Assembly (NCBI GenBank): GCA_023380915.1
Contig: JAMCSM010000190.1
Span: 1 to 16,192 of the forward strand
Direction of reading: 5' to 3'
Origin: Actinomycetota bacterium
Lineage (GTDB): Bacteria > Actinomycetota > Humimicrobiia > Humimicrobiales > Humimicrobiaceae
DNA length: 16,192 nt
The translations under genes were made by a program, and so were the position numbers. Numbering within the stretch: the first letter of the stretch is position 1; the number at the start of each line of letters is the position of its first letter. The notes under the pieces were generated by a model. That model ran no database searches. It saw only the letters and a program-made list of their open reading frames with translations, and was not told the origin of the DNA. This document shows, one piece after another, positions 1 through 7,964 of the stretch.

Positions 1-135
1 ATGATAGAAAAAAATAAAATTGTTTCGACTGAAGGACCAATGAAAGCATTATTGTTATTTGCAGATGTAATTGATTCTTCAGTTTATAGTTCAACATGGG
101 GTGTGGTGGAATATGCTAAAAAATTGAAACACTGA
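1..135 (+). pseudogene. Short N-terminal remnant, possibly of a class III nucleotide cyclase domain protein
   Basis: The first base of the window opens a 44-codon frame ending in TGA at 133-135. The stretch ALLLFADVIDSSVYSS followed by EYAKKL resembles the opening beta strand and metal-binding Asp region of class III adenylate/guanylate cyclase domains (pattern FADxxxSS...EYA). A real domain would run for about 150 more residues, but the frame stops just after this segment and I cannot follow it in another frame. The ATG sits at the window edge, so the true start could lie upstream. It may be a gene cut by insertion of the adjoining mobile element, or only a chance resemblance. Confidence 0.3.
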
Positions 136-212
136 AATAAAACAATGGATAAGAAACAGTAAAGTTAGATAAAAGGAATGAAGATGTTTTTTTAAAAATC
201 ACTATATAAAAA
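136..212. other. Short non-coding gap ahead of the mobilisation genes
   Basis: This AT-rich stretch would be the natural place for an origin of transfer or a promoter for the mobilisation operon. I see no convincing inverted repeat and no good -35/-10 pair. A purine-rich AAAAGGAATGAAG lies at about 172-184, but it is some 30 bases before the mobC start and leads only to a three-codon frame. Confidence 0.3.
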
Positions 213-530
213 ATGGCAAGAAAAAGAAATTATCCAGTTACAGTATGGCTGGATGGAAAAGAATTGATGCTTCTAAAAGATAAGATATCAAAAACTAATT
301 TCTATCGCAGTGATTATATTAGAAAATGCTTATTTGATAAAAACATTACAGTTGTGCCAGGTATAAGAGATTTAATTATTGAATTTAAAAGAATAGGAAG
401 TAACCTGGATAAAATAACCCGTTCAGTAGATTGTAATACATCAACCATGGTGGTAGATAATCTTGAAAATATAAAAGAAGATCTAAAAACAGTTTGGGCT
501 AAGTTAGCCGTAGTAATGAAAAAATTATAA
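213..530 (+). CDS. mobC: MobC-like relaxosome accessory protein
   Basis: This 105-residue protein has the layout of small plasmid mobilisation proteins. Residues 8-45 (TVWLDGKELMLLKDKI through YIRKCLF) fit a ribbon-helix-helix DNA-binding region. Residues 50-73 carry the characteristic GSNLDKITR stretch, comparable to the 'GNNLNQIAR' signature of the MobC family. Such proteins bind and open oriT so that the relaxase can nick. The ATG is the first possible start after an in-frame TAA at 207-209, and no clear Shine-Dalgarno precedes it. It lies 15 bases upstream of the relaxase gene, the usual mobC-relaxase arrangement. The family call is good, but its oriT is not identified. Confidence 0.75.
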   Translation: MARKRNYPVTVWLDGKELMLLKDKISKTNFYRSDYIRKCLFDKNITVVPGIRDLIIEFKRIGSNLDKITRSVDCNTSTMVVDNLENIKEDLKTVWAKLAVVMKKL

Positions 531-545
531 ATTATAAATATTTTT

Positions 546-1511
546 ATGGCAGTTATAAAAATAATTCCTTCAAAGGGAAGAATAAAAAATATAATAAATT
601 ATGTTCTAAACAAAGAAAAAACTGATGATCGTATTATGAGCGGAAAAGACTGCTCCCCGCAAAACGCCATAGATGAGATGAATACTACAAAAGAGCTATA
701 TAATAAAATAGACGGTATTAGTTACCATCATATAATCCAAAGTTTTAAGCCTGAAGAAACAAATCCAAAAAAAACTCATGAGATAGGAAAAGAGCTTGCT
801 GAAAGACAATTTAAAAACCATGAGGTGCTGGTTGTTACTCATATTGATAAGGATCATATACATAATCACCTTATAGTAAATTCGGTATCTTTTAAAAATG
901 GCAGTAAGCTGGTTTCAAATAAGGAGACTTTAAGGGAAATTAAGCGGGAAAGCAATAGAATATGCCAGAGGGAAAATCTATCAATTATAAAAGAACCTTA
1001 TGCCCACAATCGTTACTCGATGGCTGAATACAGGCTGGCTGAAAAAGGGATGCCTATCTGGAAAGAACAGCTGCGCTGCGCAATAGATGAGGCAAAAGAG
1101 CATTCTAAAAATTTAGTTGAGTTAAGGCAATATCTAAAGAAAAACTTTAACATAGATATGAAGATACAAAATAAAAATCTTAGCTTTCTTCATCCGGAAA
1201 AGAAAAAATATTGTCGCGGTAAAAAGCTGGGACATGCTTATACAAAAGAAGAAATTACAGGATTTTTTGAAAGAGGCCCGGAACGTAATATGGTAAACCT
1301 GGGTTTACCATATAGAAATGCTAATTTTAAGATACCGAAAATAAAAAATGTAAATTTGAGGCTGGGTAGAATTGCACCGGGGATAGAAAGCATAGCCAAT
1401 AAAATTTCAAGAGATATTGAAAAAGAAAAAATAAGAGTTGAAGCTAAAAAAGAAAATCTTTCAAGGTCAAGAGAAAAGTATATTACTAAAGACACAGGGA
1501 GAGAAAGATAG
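546..1511 (+). CDS. Relaxase / mobilisation nuclease (MobA/VirD2 type, PF03432-like)
   Basis: This 321-residue protein would nick one strand at oriT and stay bound to the 5' end, starting conjugative transfer. Motif I is IINYVLNKEKT, with Tyr19 the likely nucleophile. YHHIIQSFKPEE (60-71) matches the conserved second block. THIDKDHIHNH (98-108) is the three-histidine metal site (His104, His106, His108, with His99 and Asp101 nearby). The C-terminal half is basic and helical, and the whole is on the short side for the family, with no helicase or primase domain. No strong ribosome site is visible before the ATG. Its TAG stop overlaps the GTG of the coupling protein by one base, so the two are probably translationally coupled. 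The assignment is firm. The exact MOB class (probably MOBP) is inferred. Confidence 0.9.
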   Translation: MAVIKIIPSKGRIKNIINYVLNKEKTDDRIMSGKDCSPQNAIDEMNTTKELYNKIDGISYHHIIQSFKPEETNPKKTHEIGKELAERQFKNHEVLVVTHIDKDHIHNHLIVNSVSFKNGSKLVSNKETLREIKRESNRICQRENLSIIKEPYAHNRYSMAEYRLAEKGMPIWKEQLRCAIDEAKEHSKNLVELRQYLKKNFNIDMKIQNKNLSFLHPEKKKYCRGKKLGHAYTKEEITGFFERGPERNMVNLGLPYRNANFKIPKIKNVNLRLGRIAPGIESIANKISRDIEKEKIRVEAKKENLSRSREKYITKDTGRER

Positions 1512-3274
1512 TGGCTTTCAGGGCAAGAATTATAATATCTGCTTTAATACTTGTTATTATGTTAACTGTTGTGCCTATACTGTCATCAGTTTTTGGACAG
1601 TTTCTTGAAGTTTACAGGTTTAATTTATTACTTGTCCCGCAAAATTTTATAATAAAAACTGCTGCCAGTAGCAATACTTATCTTAATTTTTTTACAAAGG
1701 TCAACCCAGTAAATATTTTAGGTTGGGGTATTGTAGGGCTTTTTTTGTCATATTCACTTTTTGGAATGCTGGATCTAAAACTGCAAAAAAGATATATGCA
1801 AAAAGATGATTATGGAAGCCACGGCACGTCAAGATTTCAGACTCCAGGAGAAATAAAAAAACATTATTTTAAAGACAGTCTTGGGTGGTTTTTAGGTTCA
1901 AATGAGGCAGGAAAGACATATTTTATTGGAATGCCAGGATCATATCACTCAATAAGAAGCAACCTTAATATGCAGACATTGGTACTGGGTAGTCCTGGAA
2001 GCTTTAAGACTACAAGCTTTGTTCTTCCAAATATATTTCACATTCCATATATGTATAAAAATTTGGTTGAAAAAGGTGATTTAATAATAACCGATCCTAA
2101 AAGCGAGATTTACTGCCTGACTTCTAAGTATCTGGCAGATTGTGGATATGATGTTTATGTACTTGACTTTATCAACTTAAAATATGGTGACAGCCTTAAC
2201 CCTATAAATTATATATCAAGTGAAAAGGAGCTTATGGAAATAGCCGAAGGCTATATCAGTTCTGTAGCTGATACAACAATACTGTCTTATAGCAGTGATA
2301 CTTTTTGGGAAGAATCCGAAGGTCAACTTTTAGGAGCACTTATAGGTTTTGTAAAGGAAACATATCCGAAAGATCAGCAGACATTCGGGCAGGTTTTAGA
2401 AATTTTAACTTCCGAAAATGTAAGAAACCCCAAAAAAGCTTTAAAATTTTTTAAGGAATACAACATTAGTGGAACACCTGGCCAACTCTGGAATAACTTT
2501 CTACTGGCAGAAGATAAGGTACGGGCAAATATCCTAATAGGGCTTGCAACCAAACTAAAACTGTTTTCCATAAAAGGTATAAAAAATATAACGGGCTCGA
2601 CCACAATAGATATTAAAAAAATTGGAGCTAAAAAGCAAAAACCAATAGCTCTATTTATTCTGATGCCTGATAAAGACAGGGCATTTTCTCCGATTATTAA
2701 TTCCATGGTAACTACAATTTTAAACCAGCTTTATAAAACAGCTTATGAGTATGGTAATACACTGCATAGCCCTACATTTCTTATACTTGAAGAAATGGCA
2801 AATATAGGCAGGATTCCAAATATAAAGGTAATGCTTGGTACAATGAGATCCCGGCGGATTTATCCTATGCTTATATGGCAGTCACTGCCACAGATGAAAA
2901 ACCGTTATAAAGACTGCTGGGAAGATATTCTATCAATGTGCGATACTCATCTTTATTTAGGAATTAATGATGATTTTACTGCACAATACTGCAGCAGGTT
3001 TCTTGGCAATACTACTATTAAAATACAAGGTGTTAGTAAGAATATGGGAGGTTTTCTTGAAAGTGGCAGGCAAAGCCAGTCACAAAACTACTACGCAAGA
3101 AACCTTATGCTTCCGGATGAATGTAAAAGGCTATGCCAGACAATGTTAATTTTAAACCAGCGATCTTTTTACCCATCCCTTCTTTATAAGGTTCAATATA
3201 GGTACTGGGAAAAACAAACAAGAATCTGTGATTTTTCTGATGTTAAAGATCTAGCTGAGATAAAAAGTGTTTAA
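1511..3274 (+). CDS. virD4: VirD4/TraG-type coupling protein (T4CP)
   Basis: This 587-residue membrane ATPase would recruit the relaxase-DNA complex to the export machine. There are two predicted N-terminal membrane segments (about 6-28 and 68-88), then the NTPase domain. The P-loop is GSPGSFKT (160-167), with Phe in place of the usual second Gly. LIITDPKSEIY (about 191-201) is the typical VirD4 block. The Walker B region is FLILEEMANIGRIP (423-436), with Glu-Glu where many members have Asp-Glu. The IWQSLPQ segment (455-461) matches the conserved 'QS..Q' block near the C-terminus. The GTG start at 1511 overlaps the relaxase stop and has GGGAGAGAAAG upstream. It sits between the relaxase and Tad-like genes, so it is placed to link the two. 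The family call is strong; the partner machine is inferred. Confidence 0.93.
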   Translation: MAFRARIIISALILVIMLTVVPILSSVFGQFLEVYRFNLLLVPQNFIIKTAASSNTYLNFFTKVNPVNILGWGIVGLFLSYSLFGMLDLKLQKRYMQKDDYGSHGTSRFQTPGEIKKHYFKDSLGWFLGSNEAGKTYFIGMPGSYHSIRSNLNMQTLVLGSPGSFKTTSFVLPNIFHIPYMYKNLVEKGDLIITDPKSEIYCLTSKYLADCGYDVYVLDFINLKYGDSLNPINYISSEKELMEIAEGYISSVADTTILSYSSDTFWEESEGQLLGALIGFVKETYPKDQQTFGQVLEILTSENVRNPKKALKFFKEYNISGTPGQLWNNFLLAEDKVRANILIGLATKLKLFSIKGIKNITGSTTIDIKKIGAKKQKPIALFILMPDKDRAFSPIINSMVTTILNQLYKTAYEYGNTLHSPTFLILEEMANIGRIPNIKVMLGTMRSRRIYPMLIWQSLPQMKNRYKDCWEDILSMCDTHLYLGINDDFTAQYCSRFLGNTTIKIQGVSKNMGGFLESGRQSQSQNYYARNLMLPDECKRLCQTMLILNQRSFYPSLLYKVQYRYWEKQTRICDFSDVKDLAEIKSV

Positions 3275-3339
3275 ATTTTATATTTTTTACTATGCATAAT
3301 ATTTTTATTATTTTTTTAAATGTAGCTAGTTGAGGAAAT
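3275..3339. other. AT-rich gap between coupling-protein gene and the Tad-like module
   Basis: Sixty-five bases of nearly pure A/T separate the two modules. I see no stable GC hairpin followed by a T tract, so there is no evidence for a terminator. An internal promoter is possible but no convincing -35/-10 pair stands out. GAGG at 3332-3335 is the ribosome site for the next gene. Confidence 0.3.
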
Positions 3340-4578
3340 TTGGAAAATATAATTTGTTGTTTAAATATAAAAGAAAGTTATGTAAGGATAACCAATCATT
3401 TTAAAGGTCATCCTTATATTAGCTTTGAGGAATATATTGATGATATAGAAGAGGTAAAAAACAAATCACTGTATAAAAAGTGGCAATATGCAGTAGTAGA
3501 CAGGAAACTTCCCTGGTTTGACGAGGCAGTAAAATTTTTTAAAAAAAATAATATAGACATAATTTATTTTTATGACGACTACAAGGAGGTAATTGCATCT
3601 ATTAAGAATAAGGTTACTAAACCATCTGAAGATGACCTGGACAAAAATAGCGGATTTTCTAAAGAGCAGGGAAAAGACGACACTAAAGTAAGATATATAG
3701 AAAAACCCATAACTAAAATAGTGGAAAAGAAAATATACACTGGAATTGAAAAGAAACTAATTATTATATCCAGTCTTACAAGATGCAGTGGCTCAACTAC
3801 AATTACCCTAAGTCTGGCAAAATATCTTTCCAACCTGGATATCCTGTCCTCTGTTATTGAGCCTCCTATAGGCAACCCTGCAATATTTAACTGGATAGGA
3901 ATTGAAGAAAGAGAAATGGGTAGGAGTGAAGACAGTAGTGATGAGTTTTATTCATATCCACATGAAATCTCATGTGGAAACAGGATAAAAAACAAAGCTG
4001 AATATATGTTTGACAATATTGTCTGGATTATACCAGACGACAGAAAAGAACGAATAGAAAAATGGGGATACAACCAAATGCTGCAACTTGTATATGCTTC
4101 CAACATTGCCCCCATAACTCTTATTGATATAGGGGACAACCTTTCCCATGAGGCAGTTAAGCCTCTGCTGTCTGCTGTAGATTTGGTGCTTGTTGTTATA
4201 GATCCCTTTCCGACCAGTTGCAAGATAAATAATAATAAGTTTTTAGAGCTTTTAAAATTAAAGAGTGACGGTTGCCCGGTAAACTTTATTATAAACAAAT
4301 GGAATAGTGGAATAGATAAAAAGGAGTTTCTGTATTTTATCCAAGTAAAACCCCTGGCATTTATACCTGCTATAGATCTGGCTATTTTATATAAAGCTAA
4401 CTGTCAGTATAAGATTCCACTTTGCTACAGAGAAGTTTCAGATGTAATGGACAGCTCTCTTAAAGATATTTGTTCTCTTTTTGTACCTAAAGAATTTTCT
4501 AGTACTTTTTCTAAGAATAAAAAGGGTAAATATAGACCATTACTTGCAAATATTATAAAGAAATTTAGAAGGTCTTAA
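3340..4578 (+). CDS. Atypical ParA/MinD-like (CpaE/TadZ-like) protein with degenerate P-loop
   Basis: This 412-residue protein starts at TTG with GAGG a few bases upstream. Residues 1-95 form an alternating strand/helix region resembling the pseudo-receiver part of CpaE/TadZ proteins. Residues 96-135 are a charged linker. Residues 138-400 look like a SIMIBI ATPase of the ParA/MinD group: KLIIISSLTRCSGSTTITLS, TLIDIGDN (Asp263) and LVLVVIDPF followed by FIINKW. The P-loop position reads TRCSGSTT (147-154), so the invariant lysines of KGGxGKT are replaced by Arg and Ser. CpaE/TadZ members place Tad pili and often have atypical Walker A motifs. It is followed by a CpaB-like gene and a second CpaE-like gene, so the cluster has two such proteins. 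ATP hydrolysis is doubtful; a scaffold or localisation role is inferred. Confidence 0.65.
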   Translation: MENIICCLNIKESYVRITNHFKGHPYISFEEYIDDIEEVKNKSLYKKWQYAVVDRKLPWFDEAVKFFKKNNIDIIYFYDDYKEVIASIKNKVTKPSEDDLDKNSGFSKEQGKDDTKVRYIEKPITKIVEKKIYTGIEKKLIIISSLTRCSGSTTITLSLAKYLSNLDILSSVIEPPIGNPAIFNWIGIEEREMGRSEDSSDEFYSYPHEISCGNRIKNKAEYMFDNIVWIIPDDRKERIEKWGYNQMLQLVYASNIAPITLIDIGDNLSHEAVKPLLSAVDLVLVVIDPFPTSCKINNNKFLELLKLKSDGCPVNFIINKWNSGIDKKEFLYFIQVKPLAFIPAIDLAILYKANCQYKIPLCYREVSDVMDSSLKDICSLFVPKEFSSTFSKNKKGKYRPLLANIIKKFRRS

Positions 4579-4610
4579 TTGCCATACATGTTAGTTGCGG
4601 GGAGGATAAT

Positions 4611-5327
4611 TTGAAAGGTCACTTTATAAGAAGAAGAATTAAAAGTGGAGCAGTATTTTCAGGTATAGGCATACTGTTAATGCTTGCTACTATGGCTATG
4701 ATATATTTTTGGGAGACCAGGGGCAGGGAGCAGTTTCTGTACAGCAGTGTGGTGGTTCTGAACCAAAGCGTAGAAGCTAATGTTTCCATCAAATCTAGCA
4801 TGCTGGGCTTAATAAAAATAAACCCCAATACCCTTATTGAAGGGGCTATAGTCCAAAAGGAGAAAATTATCGGAAAGTATTCCGCCCACTATATTCCAAA
4901 AAATAGCCAGCTGGCCCCCGCTTATTTTAAAGATGATACTACAGATATCAAAAAGGAAGACCAGTATATTTTTGCAATTCCTACCGACTGGATTATAACC
5001 TTTCCAAATTCTCTAAGAAGGGGAGATATGATTTATTTTTATCCGGTTAAAATTGTGGACAAAAATGAGCAACAAAATAAATCCTTTAATAATTTGGACA
5101 ACATAAAAATTACAAGTCAGAGTGATTTGCTTAAAAGTAAAGTTGCATACCTAAAAGATTCAGGCAACAGAGAAGTAGTAAATACACCTGGTGAAGACAG
5201 GTATGATGGAAGTGCCAATATTGCCAGTATTGAAATTGTGACAAATTACGAAGGTGTATCCTACTTACAGAATTTGGCTGAGAGTAACTGGAAATTTATT
5301 ATTTTATATAAAGGTAGTGTCAATTAG
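4611..5327 (+). CDS. SAF-domain CpaB/RcpC-like membrane protein
   Basis: The protein has 238 residues and a TTG start preceded by a strong GGGGAGG site (about 4599-4605). A basic N-terminus (RRRIK) precedes one membrane segment at about 14-33, giving an anchored protein with an extracytoplasmic body. Residues 45-106 (VVVLNQSVEANVSIKSS, then IIGKYSAHYIPKNSQLAPAYF) have the shape of a SAF domain as in CpaB/RcpC of Tad systems and FlgA. The rest carries strands and an asparagine-rich linker. In Tad loci CpaB lies just before the secretin and CpaE genes. Here the secretin gene is absent and the CpaE-like gene follows directly, which suits a monoderm envelope. It might bind peptidoglycan or guide the filament through the wall. 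The fold assignment is moderate. Confidence 0.65.
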   Translation: MKGHFIRRRIKSGAVFSGIGILLMLATMAMIYFWETRGREQFLYSSVVVLNQSVEANVSIKSSMLGLIKINPNTLIEGAIVQKEKIIGKYSAHYIPKNSQLAPAYFKDDTTDIKKEDQYIFAIPTDWIITFPNSLRRGDMIYFYPVKIVDKNEQQNKSFNNLDNIKITSQSDLLKSKVAYLKDSGNREVVNTPGEDRYDGSANIASIEIVTNYEGVSYLQNLAESNWKFIILYKGSVN

Positions 5328-5347
5328 GCAAAGGATAATTTTAGCAA

Positions 5348-6508
5348 ATGAAAAATATTTTAATAATAAGTAAAAACAGTAACTTAAAAACTGAACTTGA
5401 AAAAACTGGCTTTTTTAAAAATATTAAAACTTGCACCTCTTTTGGAATTAAACCACTGGAGGGTATAGATATTTTAATCGTTGATGATAAAACTATTGGC
5501 TATAGTGAGTATGTTCAGAATTTTTCCAGGTTTTTAAAGCTTGTTAAAAGCAATTATTACATTGCAGCTGACATAGATACATATTCAACTATAAACAAAG
5601 TTCTTTCTTCTTATGGAATAATAGTAATCCCATCCTACCTTACAGATACACAGATTTGTCAGAAAATATGTTCACTAGCCGTTGAGGATTTTTCTGTAAG
5701 TAGAAATACCGTTTGTTTTTTTGGATCCGGACCAGGAGCAGGTACTAGTATGATAAGCCAGTCTGTGGCCCAGGTACTTTCTGAGATTACCGGTAAGTCT
5801 GCCGGATTTTTAAATCTTGATGGCTGTGAAGGTGTTGATTATTTTGAAATAGATTCAGGAAGTTATGGCCTTGGGCAAATAAAAGAAAGGCTTATAAACA
5901 ATATTTTATCACCAGAGGAACTTAAAAACTCATGCATAAAAAGTTCTTCGCTATATTTTTTAGCAGGAGAGAAAGAAATTTCTAAGGTCAGGCATTACCA
6001 ACCGGATCATATCGAGAAACTGGTTGATCTCTGCTCTAAAACTTTTGATGTTACCATTATAAATGGAGGCAGCACTATTACCGGTATGAGTATTGGTGCC
6101 TTAAATTCATCTAAATTAAAGTTCCTTGTCACTACACAAAGTGATAAATATTTTAGAAATTTCAATAAACTACTGGATCAAATTTTTGTAAATTTAGGTA
6201 TAAGTGCTGATGATTTTTCATTGGTAGTAAACAAATATATAGAATCGAGCGAGCTTGAAACTGAAATAAGCCTGGCTAAAAAATATGGTATGCCTCTAGT
6301 TTCTGTTGTACCGCTTTTAGAATATATACCCAGCCTGGAAGCTGAAAAAAAGAGAAAGACACTGCTAGGTTATGATCGGTTGTACAGTAACTATATAAAA
6401 CAGATAGCAGTTTCCATATGTGGCGAGCTGGGTATAGAAATTTTATATACAGGTAAAAAGGATGGGCAAAGTCGTAGTTTTTTTAAAAAAATCCTTGGAA
6501 AGGTTTAA
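5348..6508 (+). CDS. CpaE/TadZ-like pilus-localisation protein with lysine-less P-loop
   Basis: The protein has 386 residues. Residues 1-112 look like a degenerate response-regulator receiver (MKNILIISKNSNLKTELE, then IDILIVDDKTIGYSEY and IVIPSYLTD), as in CpaE/TadZ. Residues 118-370 form a ParA/MinD-like domain: VCFFGSGPGAGTSMISQSVA (122-141), FLNLDG (154-159), VTIINGG and LVTTQSDKY. The P-loop reads GPGAGTS with no lysine, whereas KGGxGKT is expected. TadZ proteins normally dock at the pole and recruit the pilus platform. The gene directly precedes the motor ATPase, the canonical cpaE-cpaF order. AAGGA at 5331-5335 serves the ATG. This is the better CpaE match of the two ParA-like genes here. 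Confidence 0.75.
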   Translation: MKNILIISKNSNLKTELEKTGFFKNIKTCTSFGIKPLEGIDILIVDDKTIGYSEYVQNFSRFLKLVKSNYYIAADIDTYSTINKVLSSYGIIVIPSYLTDTQICQKICSLAVEDFSVSRNTVCFFGSGPGAGTSMISQSVAQVLSEITGKSAGFLNLDGCEGVDYFEIDSGSYGLGQIKERLINNILSPEELKNSCIKSSSLYFLAGEKEISKVRHYQPDHIEKLVDLCSKTFDVTIINGGSTITGMSIGALNSSKLKFLVTTQSDKYFRNFNKLLDQIFVNLGISADDFSLVVNKYIESSELETEISLAKKYGMPLVSVVPLLEYIPSLEAEKKRKTLLGYDRLYSNYIKQIAVSICGELGIEILYTGKKDGQSRSFFKKILGKV

Positions 6509-6510
6509 TT

Positions 6511-7959
6511 ATGAATACTGGTTTATTAAGGGAAGAAAATAAAACAGAAGAATTTTATATCGATAATTATTTAAATAATATAAAAAGCAGTAGTGCGGCT
6601 GGCAAAAAATATTTAAGTGAGGCAGAAATATTTTTAAGTCTTTGCCACTCTGTCCAGTCCTATTTTGAAGATCAGTGGAATAAAGCAGAAGGACAGGAGT
6701 CTAAAATACTTGAACGGCAGACTAAAGCTTTAATAGGAATACCTGACCATGTAAATTATTTTAAGGATCTTATAGGCAAATATTTAGAGGATAATGCTAA
6801 GACTAATATAGCTTATCCTAAATGGTACAAGAGCTTAACTGACGGTATTTTTCATGAAGTATGGGGACTGGCTGGCATAAGTGCCTGGATGGATATGCCT
6901 GAGAGCTCATCTGCCAAGATAATAGGGGATAGAATCTATTATCTTATTGATGGAAAAATGGTACTGCAGGAACAGAAAATTTCTGCACAAAGGTTCGGTG
7001 CCCTTAAAAAAGCTCTGCTTCTTCTTACACCCCAAATACCCCAAAGCAGTCCCAATATCGAAATTCTTATGTACTCCGGACAAAGAGTTACTTTTTATGG
7101 CGGATCTCTTACAAAATCCGGCCAGGATATTACGGTATTTCGTAAATATGTTGTCTTTAATTATACTCTTGAAGAACAGGCCAGAAGAAAAACTATTCCA
7201 AAAGAGGCTGTAAGTATGCTTAAAAGCCTGGCTAAAGTAGGTTTTAATATTCTTTTTTGTGGAGCTGTTAGAACTGCTAAAACTACCATGCTTACCACAT
7301 TTGAACTGCTTGAAGATCCAGATCTTGAAGGAGTTCTAATTGAATCCAATGCAGAAATACCGCTTCATGAACTTATGCCCCAATCTCCCATAATGCAGCT
7401 TGTTGCCGATGGAGAGGAACTGGCCGGTATTACCAAACAGCTTATGCGCTCGGACGGAGACTATATTATTTGCGGGGAAGCAAGAGATGGGAATATGTTA
7501 AATCTACTTGTAGAAATTGCAAACCGGGGTACCAGACATTGTAAAAGTACTATTCATCTAACCGACGTATTTGACCTTCCTTATGATATAGCAAATATGA
7601 TTGTAGGCAAAAAAGGCGGAAGCCTTGATCATACAATAATAAAAGTTGCTAAAAGTTTTCATTATGTTTTTAGCTTTATACAGCTTCCAGACCGTTCCAA
7701 AAAAAGATTAAAAGGCATTTATGAAGTCAGGTACAACTACAAGACACACAGAATATCAATACACGAGATATGCAGGTACGAGCTTGAGTCTGACAGCTGG
7801 ACTTTTTTCTATGATATAGGTAGCGATAAGGAAGCTATTGCCAGAGAAGAAAATTACCAGGCGTTTTTATCATACGGAAAAGAGCTTAAAATACTGGCTG
7901 AAAAATTTCCTATGGAAGGCCACAAAGTTACAGTACCTTTTTACTCAAGGGGGAGCTGA
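6511..7959 (+). CDS. cpaF: CpaF/TadA-type secretion motor ATPase (T2SSE superfamily)
   Basis: This 482-residue hexameric-type ATPase would power filament assembly or substrate export from the inner face of the membrane. The N-terminal 1-180 part is helical and family-variable. Core motifs follow in order. The Walker A is GAVRTAKTT (251-259), with Ala for the usual Gly before Lys. The Asp-box region is LIESNAEIPLHEL (about 276-288). The Walker B region is DGDYIICGEARDGN (315-328), with catalytic-type Glu323. The His box is RHCKSTIHLTDV (342-353). These match CpaF/TadA and VirB11 relatives. The following TadB/TadC-like genes favour CpaF over VirB11. It begins 2 bases after the cpaE-like stop, with GGAAAGG upstream. 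The family call is secure; the transported substrate (pilin, DNA or both) is unknown. Confidence 0.88.
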   Translation: MNTGLLREENKTEEFYIDNYLNNIKSSSAAGKKYLSEAEIFLSLCHSVQSYFEDQWNKAEGQESKILERQTKALIGIPDHVNYFKDLIGKYLEDNAKTNIAYPKWYKSLTDGIFHEVWGLAGISAWMDMPESSSAKIIGDRIYYLIDGKMVLQEQKISAQRFGALKKALLLLTPQIPQSSPNIEILMYSGQRVTFYGGSLTKSGQDITVFRKYVVFNYTLEEQARRKTIPKEAVSMLKSLAKVGFNILFCGAVRTAKTTMLTTFELLEDPDLEGVLIESNAEIPLHELMPQSPIMQLVADGEELAGITKQLMRSDGDYIICGEARDGNMLNLLVEIANRGTRHCKSTIHLTDVFDLPYDIANMIVGKKGGSLDHTIIKVAKSFHYVFSFIQLPDRSKKRLKGIYEVRYNYKTHRISIHEICRYELESDSWTFFYDIGSDKEAIAREENYQAFLSYGKELKILAEKFPMEGHKVTVPFYSRGS

Positions 7960-7964
7960 TTTTT

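Noticed and set aside
124..152. TTGAAA with a possible -10 as promoter of the mobilisation operon
   Set aside because: The downstream hexamer (GGATAA or GATAAG at 17-18 bases) is too far from TATAAT to call.
136..212. Origin of transfer upstream of mobC
   Set aside because: This is the expected location, but no inverted repeat or recognisable nick-site motif could be seen, so no site is claimed.
1238..1495. Minus-strand 85-codon frame opposite the relaxase gene
   Set aside because: The opposite strand encodes the conserved relaxase C-terminus. The antisense product is just low-complexity hydrophobic sequence.
2967..3149. Plus-strand 60-codon frame within the coupling protein
   Set aside because: It lies in another frame of a well-supported VirD4 gene and has no independent start signal.
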